Shown here: one piece after another, positions 1 to 9,939 of the stretch | Position numbering within the stretch: the stretch's first letter is position 1 | How the letters are laid out: the number at the start of each line of letters is the position of its first letter | Assembly: GCA_914767715.1 (NCBI GenBank) | Contig: OU612066.1 | Coordinates: forward strand, 27,812,283-27,876,282 | DNA: 64,000 nt | DNA from: Membranipora membranacea | Taxonomy: Eukaryota; Bryozoa; Gymnolaemata; Cheilostomatida; Membraniporidae | Direction of reading: 5' to 3' | Program-made: the position numbers and the translations under genes | The notes under the pieces: model-generated | What the model was told of the DNA's origin: nothing | The model's database searches: none | Seen by the model: the letters and a program-made list of their open reading frames with translations, nothing else

Positions 1-2973
1 GTTGGTACGAAAAACTGCTACATCGTGACACCAGAAGAGTTAGCGGCTAGATATAAATATACACTCGATAACCCAGATGAGGACTCACTCCGGGGTGATC
101 TGACGGCAATGCTGACCTACACTACACCATTGTATACAAACCAAGCGAAAGAGGCTGGTGAGAAGCTGCTGTCTAAATTCCTTGATTTGATCAATCAACT
201 TGAAATTAATGAGGCGAGAAGAGTTGCGAACATGATGATGCTCCGAACAGATGCAGAGAAGTTCAATTTTGTTCCTGACGATAGTTTAGTGAAAAAAGGC
301 TTCAATGCAGATGTAAAGAAAGAGATATACCGCTTTCCATCCATAATGGCCTTAGACATCGCCCTGGTCTGTGATTATCATGGAAAGTCATCATGGGAGA
401 CAATCGAGTCTCTGAAATATAATAATTACATATCAGAGTCTTTATGGGATTCGCTGAAATTCTTATTAGCTGCCGCCACATATATACGTCTAGCAACATA
501 TCTCTATCATGACTCTCATGATGATCGAATGTCCATATCGCCGACAACTCTTCAAGCTAACAATTCAAAGGTCGACCAGTCGCTATGGCGTTGGTACATC
601 CCTATAGGTCTGTTTTCAAAGGTTTGTGTAATAATGTGTCCGCTCAAGGAATTCTTAGCCCATACAAACTTGAATGCCACAGAATTGAAAGAGTTAAGCA
701 TTGTTTTGGATCCATGGTGGACTACAATAAAGACACTGTACTATTCTGGTAGGACCGAACAAGTTTTCTCATTACTGACACAAAGGTATCCAGCTCTATG
801 TGAAGACCCTGTAAATGAATTGAGAACTCTATGCGAAAAGTCCACACAGAAGAATGAAGAAACCTTCTTCATAATATCCGAGACTTTGCTGGCATGCCGC
901 AAGGTAGCAGCTGCATCGAAGTTATACATTCACATGACAGGAATCACACCATTGTTTGCATGGAGAAGGGTAGCACAATGCCACATCCTGTTAGAAGAAT
1001 ATGAACAAGCTTTAGAATCACGGAACTCCTCGCACAATATGAGCTATTATGATCTAGGGTTACTCGGGCAAGCATATAACGGGTTGGGTAGGTATGCTGA
1101 AGCAGAAGACACCCTAATTATAGCATTCCAAACTAAAATGAACAACTCATCAGTTGAGGTTTTGAATGACTACTACGGAAATCCATTACCTCAAGATGAC
1201 ACTGGGCGACACTCCCTAGATTTATCTTCAGCTCCATCAGAGGAGCGATTGAAGATCATTACTGCATTACGCCCAATACCGCAACTCGATATTGACCTCC
1301 CCCTAAGCACATTAGGAAATGTTTTCTATAACCAAAAAAAGTACTGCTTTGCCGAGGGTTATTATCTTAAATCGTTAGAATTTATCAACCAACTGTATGG
1401 CAATGATGCTGCTGTCCTAGAAGCAGGTCGTGTGCAATATAATCTGGGTAAACTCTACAAAAACATGAAACAATACAGAAAATCAGAGGAAAGCTACAAT
1501 CAGGCGCTAACTATCTATAGAGAGACATCACAAGGTGCACCCAGTGTAGGTACAGCAAAAACCCTGAGTAATCTAGGTATTCTATACAAGGACACCAAAC
1601 AATACAGTAAGGCAGAGGAGAACTACAATCAGGCGATAGTTATCTTTAAAGAGACATCACAAGGTGCCCCCAGTGTAGATACAGGAAAAATCCTGAATAA
1701 TCTAGGTACTCTATACAAGGACATGACACAATTCAGTAAAGCAGAGGAAAGCTACAATCAGGCACTAGCTATCTATAGAGAGACATCACATGGTGCTCCC
1801 AGTGTTAATACAACAAACACCCTAGTAAATCTAGGTATTTTATACCACGCCATGACACAGTACAGTAAGGCAGAGGAGAGCTACAATCAGGCACTAGCTA
1901 TCTATCGAGAGAAATCACAAGGTGTGCCCAGTGTAAATACAGCAAACACCCTACAAAATCTAGGTAATTTATACGCGTCCATGTCACAGTACAGTATGGC
2001 AGACAGCAGTTATTTTCGGGCACTTGCGATCTATAGAAAGACATCTCAAGGTCTCCCTAACGTCAATACAGCAAACACCCTGAATAATCTAGGTAATGTA
2101 TACAAGAACATGAAACAATACAGTAAATCAGAGGAGAGCTACAATCAGGCGCTAGCTATCTATAGAGAGACATCACAAGGTGCACCAAGTGTAGCTGCAG
2201 CAGACACCCTGGATAATTTAGGTATTCTATATGCAGACATGAAACAATACAGTAAGGCAGAGGAGAGCTACAATCAGGCGCTAGCTATCTTTAAAGAGAC
2301 ATCACAAGGTGCCCCCAGTGTAAATACAGCAGACACCCTGAATAATCTAGGTAATTTATACACGTTCATGTCACAGTACAGTAAAGCAGACAGCAGTTAT
2401 TTCCGTGCACTTGCTATCTATAGAAAGACATCTCAAGGTCTCCCTAACGTCAATACAGCAAACACCCTGAATAATCTAGGTGCTGTATACAAGAACATGA
2501 AACAATACAGTAAATCAGAGGAGAGCTTCAATCGAGCCCTAGCAATTTATAGAAAGACATCTCAAGGTCTCCCTAACGTCAATACAGCAAACACCGTGAA
2601 TAATCTAGGTACCCTATACAAGGAGATGAAACAATACAGTAAATCAGAGGAGACCTACAATCAGGCATTAGCTATCTATAAAGAGACATCACAAGGTACT
2701 CCCAGTGTACAAACAGCAAAGATCCTGTACAATCTCGGTGCTCTATACAAGGACATGAAACAATCTGGCAAAGCAGAGAAGAGCTTTCTGCAGGCATTAG
2801 AGGCGTATAGAGAGATATCGTCAGGTGATGACAGCGTGGATATAGCTGAAACATTAGAAAGTCTCGGCTGCTGTTACAGTGATGCCGGAAATCAGGAAAA
2901 GGAAGCACTCAAACTGAGAGAAGCTTCAGTTATGAGACTCAGGCTAAAAGCTAGCAACCCTCAAATGAGATAA
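1..2973 (+). CDS. Nucleotidyltransferase-TPR protein, copy A (5' end outside window)
   Basis: The reading frame is open from base 1 and ends at a TAA at 2971-2973. Base 1 onward matches codons in the middle of copy B (from about 18349), so the nucleotidyltransferase N-terminus lies upstream of the window, and the GTG at 25 is not a real start. The first ~430 residues are a helical region shared with copy B. There follows one divergent TPR, then 11 TPRs of 42 residues with the core pattern NLGxLYKxMKQYSKAEESYNQALAIY, and a C-terminal cap ending in KASNPQMR. The TPR spacing is of the kinesin-light-chain/nephrocystin type, which usually forms a protein-binding superhelix. There are no internal stops, so this copy could be functional. 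I do not know its partner or pathway. Confidence 0.85.
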   Translation, partial: VGTKNCYIVTPEELAARYKYTLDNPDEDSLRGDLTAMLTYTTPLYTNQAKEAGEKLLSKFLDLINQLEINEARRVANMMMLRTDAEKFNFVPDDSLVKKGFNADVKKEIYRFPSIMALDIALVCDYHGKSSWETIESLKYNNYISESLWDSLKFLLAAATYIRLATYLYHDSHDDRMSISPTTLQANNSKVDQSLWRWYIPIGLFSKVCVIMCPLKEFLAHTNLNATELKELSIVLDPWWTTIKTLYYSGRTEQVFSLLTQRYPALCEDPVNELRTLCEKSTQKNEETFFIISETLLACRKVAAASKLYIHMTGITPLFAWRRVAQCHILLEEYEQALESRNSSHNMSYYDLGLLGQAYNGLGRYAEAEDTLIIAFQTKMNNSSVEVLNDYYGNPLPQDDTGRHSLDLSSAPSEERLKIITALRPIPQLDIDLPLSTLGNVFYNQKKYCFAEGYYLKSLEFINQLYGNDAAVLEAGRVQYNLGKLYKNMKQYRKSEESYNQALTIYRETSQGAPSVGTAKTLSNLGILYKDTKQYSKAEENYNQAIVIFKETSQGAPSVDTGKILNNLGTLYKDMTQFSKAEESYNQALAIYRETSHGAPSVNTTNTLVNLGILYHAMTQYSKAEESYNQALAIYREKSQGVPSVNTANTLQNLGNLYASMSQYSMADSSYFRALAIYRKTSQGLPNVNTANTLNNLGNVYKNMKQYSKSEESYNQALAIYRETSQGAPSVAAADTLDNLGILYADMKQYSKAEESYNQALAIFKETSQGAPSVNTADTLNNLGNLYTFMSQYSKADSSYFRALAIYRKTSQGLPNVNTANTLNNLGAVYKNMKQYSKSEESFNRALAIYRKTSQGLPNVNTANTVNNLGTLYKEMKQYSKSEETYNQALAIYKETSQGTPSVQTAKILYNLGALYKDMKQSGKAEKSFLQALEAYREISSGDDSVDIAETLESLGCCYSDAGNQEKEALKLREASVMRLRLKASNPQMR

Positions 2974-3103
2974 ACTAACTCTCTGATATTTCGATAGTAA
3001 TGATTAGTATCTGGTACCTCACCAATAGACACACCAACCGAATGTTACACAACTTCCTGCGCACAAACCTGCTCCTTTACCAATCCAGCCATTTTTCTAA
3101 ATA

Positions 3104-3190
3104 AAGGCATTGTACAACTTTTTTTTCTTACAAGATAATGATATTCTGACACTCTTGTCTTCTTTCTTTTCTGAAGTCTCACCAGTCATG
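3104..3190 (+). repeat. Direct repeat, left member of a pair
   Basis: About 87 bp beginning AAGGCATTGTACA and containing GATAATGATATTCTGACACT recurs at 7107-7195 with roughly 88% identity. The two copies bracket about 4 kb that is missing from the equivalent place downstream of copy B. A hydrophobic open frame here (3110-3301) has no recognisable domain and I do not call it a gene. Confidence 0.75.
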
Positions 3191-3904
3191 GACATAAGAG
3201 AGGTTGCAAAATCTCGTAATTGTCTTCTCCCGGAACGTGAAGTTGTCGTCACGTATACGTTTCACGTTTTAGGTAGATGGTCATTTTTGGCACTGACGTG
3301 ATACGAGCCCATAGCAACAACCTTGAACTTGTAACCATTTTGACTACACCATCTATTTCAAGTTTCTGCTTGAACTGCTTCTCCCTCCTGATGTTAGTTT
3401 TACAAGGGGTAACTGTAACTACTTGGTTTTACCATGCACAGCTTAATTGAGTAGAAAGTTCTAACATTTACACCACACCAGACTATTTGTTGAATAGTCA
3501 GCTTGGAATGTAACTCTTACTGCAAGACGACTAGGTAATTCACAATTTTGTTCCTAGCAGTACATCCACACACTAATCCTTGCTCAAATATAATAATGCC
3601 CCCCCCCCCGAGTCCAATTCAAATGAAATTGATTCAAATGACGTTAATTAAGTTGTCCTGACCTGTGTGAGCACATGGTAACAATCCTTCCCTTATCCCT
3701 CATGGGTCACAGTTTGTATCCATGGAGATCAAGAGTGGAATCATAGCATGACTATTTTCTGGTCTGTCATTCAGTTCTACAGCCTCTATGTTATCACATA
3801 CACACATTAGATGTAAGAACATTCATTCATTACAGATCCGAATGCTGTCTGTTCTCACTACCGTAAGGTCGCGTATTGTAACCATGTGGCTTGTTGGTGA
3901 ACAG

Positions 3905-4174
3905 GCCTGGATTAATTTAGGAAACAAACACAGGTTGATTAAAATCCGATGTCTTATCACTCGCCCATCCCGAGGCATGGGCGGCGAAATATTATTGCCT
4001 TATTGGCGAGGCCGCAATATCTGCGCCAATTTGCTCTCGGTTTGCAGGCAGGTCGGAGCACACCTGGGGGACCAACCAATCCCCAGTAGAAGATGGACTG
4101 CAGTGGGATTCGAACCCACGACCTTCAACACTTGCGTGTTGAAGTCCGGCGCTCTAACCAACTGAGCCAACTCC
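3905..4174 (-). mobile_element. tRNA-derived SINE, family 1, copy 1
   Basis: Read on the minus strand from 4174, it starts with a tRNA-like head: box A like GGCTCAGTTGGTTAGAGC, anticodon-like region CTTCAAC, and box B GGTTCGAATCCC. The body contains CCCAGGTGTGCTCC, GAGCAAATTGGCGCAGA and TTGCGGCC. The acceptor stem is not fully complementary, so it is a SINE head rather than a working tRNA gene. A second copy with the same head and body lies at 37200-37440 in the opposite orientation. Confidence 0.8.
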
Positions 4175-4985
4175 TACTTTAGCCATATCACCCCAGCAAG
4201 CCCACTGTCATTTAACCACAATATCTAGCCGCCCAGGCAATATAATGATCAAGAAATGTGCACACTATGTGTTACATGCTAATGCCCTCCCACCACACTG
4301 CACAGACCTGACCACAGCCCACAGCTGTCCTACTTACTTCTTCAAAACAAAACATTGTGATACACTTCTGTCTGCCATAATAATAAGCATTGCATCGACT
4401 GGTTGGAGAAGAAGAATGCTGATTGGTTAACTATTGGTCAGATCGTTTCTAATTGGATGATAATTTTATGAAGGTGTAACGAGGCAACAACTGCTTGACC
4501 TTGAAGGTCAATACATTGAACTTCACAATTTTATATGTCTCTTCTTAGGTTGGATATTGTTAATAAAAATAAGAGGTATATAGTCGATGCTAGCATCAAT
4601 GAACTAAACATTGCTAGCATGTTACAACTGAGTTAGTCTGTAATGTTCACTCATTAGCCGCCTGCCTATAGAATTTGGAAACAATGCCCTTATTATAACT
4701 AAGTTTTAACCACTCATGGACATCAACCATGCGGCTACAATACGCGACCATACGGTACACACATAAGCAATGGCAAAACACGGCAAAAAAGTGAGTGGGC
4801 TTTTAATAGGAATATCTAATTTTCTATATGAGGACATGCTTGAATTGGCTGGAATATTTAGTTTGACATTCAAATAGCTGGCATTGAGCTCTTTGGATCT
4901 CATGAGGGTACTGCTTTTTGTTTCATCTGTACTGTGTCATAGGTTTTGTCTGTATGTTAACATCTGTGACTGAATTGTGTTTTAG

Positions 4986-6003
4986 GAGAGAATTGAATGG
5001 ATTGCTTGCTGTGTTCATGATGGAATCTGATCTTGATTCTGAAGAAGAGGAAATAGTTACAATGCTTTCCGCTGAGCTTAAAAAGATCACTAAAGAAGAA
5101 ATTCCGAAGGAGAAGTTTGATGCAAGCCGTATGTCTGACAATTGGTTCATCGAAAACACTAGGTAAGATACAAATACCCCTCGCTGTCAGTACCCAGAAC
5201 CCATCGGCATTCAGCCAAAGTACACATATACTGTTGTAAAATAAGCAGTGAATTGACTGTCGACCAACAATCGAAGGTTAACAGGGAGTTGTATTCTCAC
5301 GATGATTGATAAGACAATCTATTTAAACTCATTATATTTGTTCCACTCATTTATTTCAAGGTTTACATACGCCGACATCACGCTACTAGTTGAACTTTTA
5401 AAGTGTCCAGCAAAATACACACTGGACAATCAATCACGATTCAGGCCTGAGGAAGGATTGATTATTACACTGTGCCGATTGGCCTATCCGAACCGCCTCT
5501 CTCAACATGTGTCGCTGTTTGGAAGGTCCAGATCAATGATTTCAAGAATATTTAATTGCTTTATTAAAGACATTGATAATCATTCGAAGTTTTTACTAGA
5601 AACCATCCAGCATCCAACACATAATCTAAATGATCTAGCCGAATCTAGCAATCCTGCATATGCTCTGCAGGCACAGGTGGTATGCCCATACCTCCAGCAT
5701 ATCAATTATACACCAGACAAGCAGCTTTTCAATGAATCCCTGTCAACTGTCAGACAAAGCGTAGAATATGGTTTCGGCAAGACGGAGCAATATTTTAGTT
5801 TTCTCGATTTTGCCAAGGGGCAAAAGTTACTGCTGTCACCTATTGGCAGGTATTATAGAGTAGGGGTTCTGTTATCCAATATCCATACTTGTTTGTTTGT
5901 TTGTTTGTTTGTTTGTTTGTTTGTTTGTTTGTTTGTTTGTTTGTTTGTTTGTTTGTTTGTTTGTTTGTTTGTTTTGTGCCTACTAATTTCCATCCATACA
6001 TGA
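4986..6003 (+). pseudogene. Harbinger-type (DDE_Tnp_4) transposase with catalytic core deleted
   Basis: Exon 1 (4986-5162, after tttag) encodes an acidic segment with DLDSEEEEIVTML and ends ENTR. Exon 2 (5361 on) joins in phase to give RFTYADITLLVELLKCP, then LCRLAYPNRLSQHVSLFGRS, the helical N-terminal region typical of Harbinger transposases. At about LNDLAES the frame jumps to SNPAYALQAQVVCPYL, which matches the family motif around the second catalytic Asp (usually GDPAYPL, here N). It continues to FNESLSTVRQSVEYGFG, holding the catalytic Glu. The stretch with the first Asp is absent, so it cannot transpose by itself. The frame then runs into a GTTT microsatellite and stops at 6001-6003. 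It may be a deletion derivative or a host-captured DNA-binding remnant. Confidence 0.8.
5889..5974 (+). repeat. (GTTT)n microsatellite
   Basis: About 21 tandem GTTT units directly follow the last conserved residues of the Harbinger-like frame. They would be translated as a repeating CLFV tract, which is an artefact of the repeat and not a domain. Confidence 0.95.
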
Positions 6004-6664
6004 CAAGTTGGTGGACCAAGAAATCAGGAGGTCTCCGCGGGCGAACTCCCGACCCATAGAACCACTCTGCGCGTCCCGCAGTGAAGGTGTAATTTGGCCA
6101 TTGTTGTCATTTGTTTTAAGCCAAAACTAGAGCGTTCATATTATGAAATGCATAATTTAACCTGATTTTACAAATTATATTGTTGCACTTTATCCGAACG
6201 AGGAGAGATGGTATGTTAATAGGTAATTATATCTAGGTATATGTACTGTGGGGGTAGGAAAACATAGTTTTTCTTGCAACAAGAAGCTTAAAAAGTCTTC
6301 AGGGTGAAGGAAGCTGAAAAAAGGGAGGAAAAAGGGAGATAGGGAGGAGGTGGGAAATACCCCTAAAAACTGGGAGGCTCCCTACCAAAAAGGGAGACTT
6401 GTCAGGTATGTTTCCATCCCCTTAGCAATCATACCTCATTATTAGTTTGTTCTTGAATTATCTGTCTTATTTTTGTATCAATATCGACTTAGGCCATGTT
6501 GTAAGAATTATGATCAAAATATTACTATGAATTTAAACCCTATTTTTTTATCCACAGATAAGGTGCGCACTCTGTTTTGTTTTCACATAAATACATAATC
6601 TGGGTGAAGAAATATGACATTTTTTAATAAATAACAATATAAAAAAACAAAAAACAAGAAACAT

Positions 6665-6992
6665 TCTTTCATACAAAACAACCTTATAACATTCAACAAA
6701 AACAACATTAACCGACAGTTTTCATTTATAAAAATTAAATAATAGCTCATTTACTTAGTCCAACAGTATTCATTATATTATATATATATATATATATATA
6801 TACAAAGAAAAACTACAATCATTTAACCAATAACACAAAACAACCTGATAACATTCAACAAAAACAGCATATCCGAATCATTCCAGTTAACGAATAATAG
6901 TTCATCGAGAAAGCCCAACAGAGATTAACCAACAGTTTTCATTTATAAAAATTAAAAAATAGCTCATTTAGTTAGCCTAACAGTATTCATAA
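6665..6992. repeat. Two diverged copies of an AT-rich unit around a (TA)n tract
   Basis: The blocks at about 6670-6775 and 6838-6990 share AACATTCAACAAAAACA, ACAGTTTTCATTTATAAAAA and AATAGCTCATTTA in the same order. They are separated by a (TA)n tract at about 6776-6801. I see no coding capacity. Confidence 0.7.
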
Positions 6993-7106
6993 TAAAAAAA
7001 AAGAAAGAAAATTTTGGATTTATGTACAACACTACGAATTGAAAATCACTACTGCTCCATCCATGGATTAAAAGATTGAAAAAAATTGTTGGGGTTTGAA
7101 TTAAGG

Positions 7107-7195
7107 CATTGTACACTTTTTTTTTTTATTAGATAATGATATTCTGACACTCTTGTCTTCTTAGTTTTCTGAAGTCTCACCCATCATGGACAATG
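7107..7195 (+). repeat. Direct repeat, right member of a pair
   Basis: This is the second copy of the 3104-3190 sequence, ending near TCTCACCCATCATGGACA. Downstream of it, from about 7272, homology to the 3' flank of copy B (21784 on) resumes. The pair therefore lies near the edges of the extra 4 kb present only in this duplicate. Confidence 0.7.
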
Positions 7196-7585
7196 ATGTC
7201 ACTATTACTTATGGGAGCTTTATTGTGGGAAAAGGAGTGACATTTAATAATTTAGACTGCCTGTTCGATGGCCTAGTATTATATTCAGTTTTAGTTTCAA
7301 TTTTTTGTATGGTGTAGGATTGGTGTTCTATTTCTTTACCTATTCAAACTTGTATAGCAATAAGATAAAATAATTTATTCACACAGTAGTAGCCTGAAAC
7401 GGTATCAATCAAACAATTGACAAATGGCAGAGGTAAACAACTCACCAGTTTTATCGGTCGGAGCTCTGACTAATCACTCAAGTTCTTCTAAAAGTACTTA
7501 ATTTGTAAAAAATTTAGAAAGCTTTAATCATCAAAATAATTATGTTCAAGTTCAACGGCACAAACACAAATCAGCCAACATGAAA

Positions 7586-7855
7586 TCACATTCTGAAGTT
7601 TGGATCAGGATGTCTAATTCTACCAGTCTTTAGAAAAGACACAATATTGATGAGTTTGTGTGCCTTTGATAGTCCAGAGATATTATCCTCAGGTTTAGGT
7701 TTGAAGTAATGAGTATATCCACTACTTATGTTAGAGAGAGATCTATAGAGTAGATTGAGGGCGAATATCATAAATCCAGCTACTCCGAGGTACATGACAA
7801 ACAGTAAACCATTGTACTTAAATATCCAGTAGATTGCGTTCTGTACTGATGTCAC
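7586..7855 (-). pseudogene. Orphan duplicate of the last exon of the DHHC palmitoyltransferase gene
   Basis: On the minus strand this is a ~90-codon exon starting after TTTTACAG and ending in a TGA at 7588-7586. It matches the last exon of the full gene (24100-24369) nearly residue for residue, including NAIYW-FKYNGLLFVMYLGV and the ending PDPNFRM. Both the frame and the acceptor site are intact. No DHHC, membrane or ankyrin exons are found upstream on this strand between 7.9 and 16.7 kb, so the exon was copied as part of the segmental duplication and left without its gene. Confidence 0.8.
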
Positions 7856-7861
7856 CTGTAA

Positions 7862-9130
7862 AATAAATGGGGAAAAAAATTTAGTGTAAGTCCTAGTCAG
7901 ACTTGGGCCAAGAGGATAAAGAGAGGTCACTAAAACTACAAACCCTTTACTAAATTGTTCATCTGTAAGTACGTGATAACTAATACATTAATATGAATTT
8001 TTTATATTATGATGTTTTACTACTTTTAGCTGATAATGCCTTACTTTTCTAATTAACTTGATGAGATTATTTTATATTTTTATATTTTTGAGTTTTAGAT
8101 TTTAGATATTCAAGTGCTTGATTTGGGCTTTGGATTTTTCATTTCATTTTAATGGTTATTCATCCCAGTTATCAAGCGAAGCTGAAAAGAAATCATAGAA
8201 AGATCAATCAAAGCCGCACATCAGGAGGACAAAACATTTAGGTTATTGAAAGATCTCTATCTAAGGAGTAACATTATAGTTTCACCTGAATAGGAATGTT
8301 CGAGAACTCTATAGAAAGATGGCAAGACCATTGTAAGCAGTAACAAAAAATATGTTGCAATAATGTCAACATCTAAACGGACCTATTACTTCGATTAGGA
8401 AACAATACCTGCTGTGACCAATGAACTGCCTCTCCTCATTGCTGTGACTATATATAGAGCTGCAGAGACACTAAACATGAGCTCATTTTTGGAACAGCCT
8501 TGACGAAGGTTGTGTTATGTGCAATTTACTTGGATTAATTTTTATGGAATAATTATAATTAAATAAATGTCTACTCCACATCCAGAACATGGTGAAATTA
8601 CTGAATTACTGAGAAACAACATATTGATATCCGGCCGAAGGGAGCGAGCAGCTTTCCGTCAGAGAAGTTGACAAGGTAAGTTTATCACAATCGTGAAAAC
8701 TCTTATTAATATTGCGTGGCAATATTAAAGGTTGAAATTTGTTTGATAAAATAATTATTATAAAGCTCCTGATCATCGGTTATAATTTTGTTGAAGCTCC
8801 ATTGTTATTGGCATGTCTGCCATTTGTAATTTCCTGCAGAGGATCAAGTGAATCTTGTCTTATTAAAGGTGAAGTTGTCACTTCATACATTGATTTGTCC
8901 TGGCGAGCATTTAGCCAGAGTATACCAGTTGTTTTAATACTAGTGGCGATATCTTTTGATTAAATCCAATATTTTAAAACTGCAGTCATATTTATCCTCA
9001 TTACCCATAATTATATTTTAATATTGAAATTTGGACGGTCATTTTAACTTTCAGAGTATGGGCAACCACTTGTTCGTGACTCAACCACATGTTTAGGCCG
9101 AACTTTGCAAAATCACATATAATCAAGTTA
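7862..9130. other. Intergenic sequence without a recognised gene
   Basis: Homology to the copy-B flank ends near 7945 and resumes weakly near 9525, so most of this stretch is extra sequence in this duplicate. It holds short open frames (for example 8739-8963) without domain or splice support, and no tRNA or repeat family that I recognise. Confidence 0.5.
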
Positions 9131-9197
9131 ATGATTGCTTAGGAGGATTTCAGAGGTTCATAAAGTTGAGAGTGCTAACCATTACACATTATATAAT

Positions 9198-9265
9198 TAC
9201 ACCATTACACCATTACACCATTACACCATTACACCATTACACCATTACACCATTACACCATTACA
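9198..9265 (+). repeat. (CACCATTA)n minisatellite
   Basis: About eight perfect tandem copies of an 8-base unit, ACACCATT in the plus strand. Confidence 0.95.
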
Positions 9266-9524
9266 CAAAATAGAACCAAAATTCACCTTGTGTCAAACCA
9301 ATCAAAGCGGTAATTAAAGCATTGATATTTGAATTAGAAATTTATATAACAAACACAAGAAGTGTGCAGGACGGGACCTTACACTCCTGTAATCAATACT
9401 AAAGTTACGGAAGTGTGCGTTTTTCGTCCCTCACACATCTTCCAACATTTGCTAAATAACTGTCTACCACACATCTATGTCCGTCAATGCCATCTTGCCA
9501 TCAATTTGTTTCCGGATACAGTGG

Positions 9525-9920
9525 TCAGTGGATGCCGAAGTGTAATCTGGATGCCTCTTTGGTAGCTGCATGCTCACTGGTAGTGAACAAATAGTCATCA
9601 GGATGGGGGTTTGTATCTATAAGAGCCTATAGCTTCAAAGACTTAAGATGTCCAGATTTTTATTTGGCTCCAGTCCAGAATGGTTACAAAAGACATAAGT
9701 CTAGAACAGATATCCAACATCTAGGATCAAAAGTCTTATTGGGTGGGGTCACTGCATGAATTTCCAATCATTACGCAAGCAGAACTGCAAATCACGGAAA
9801 GAAAATTAAGGACACCTCAAACCTACCCTAGAGAGGTAAAGTATTGACCCTGTTTACTTTCTAGAATCCCGACTCAATAGCAAAAATTGAGTGCTGTCTA
9901 TCATCACCTCACCCCCAAAA
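9525..9920. repeat. Distal part of the segmental duplication
   Basis: The stretch resembles 24605-24890. Both have CAGT-GAT-CCGAAGTG near the start, AGTCTTATTGGGTGGGGTCAC or close to it in the middle, and AAAATTGAGTGCT-TCTATCAT at the end, in the same order. Similarity is lower than for the DHHC exon, as expected for unconstrained DNA. Confidence 0.65.
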
Positions 9921-9939
9921 CAAATAGTTTGAGAAATAA

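Noticed and set aside
4094-4174. Functional tRNA gene on the minus strand
   Set aside because: Boxes A and B are good, but the acceptor stem does not pair, and the downstream body is shared with another dispersed copy, so it is a SINE.
5884-6003. Cys/Val-rich membrane protein tail (CLFV repeats)
   Set aside because: It is only a translation of the GTTT microsatellite at the end of the Harbinger-like frame.
8900-9300. CRISPR array
   Set aside because: The repeated 8-mers are contiguous without spacers, and the genome is clearly animal.
9135-9317. His/Tyr/Thr-repeat peptide
   Set aside because: It is a translation of the CACCATTA minisatellite.
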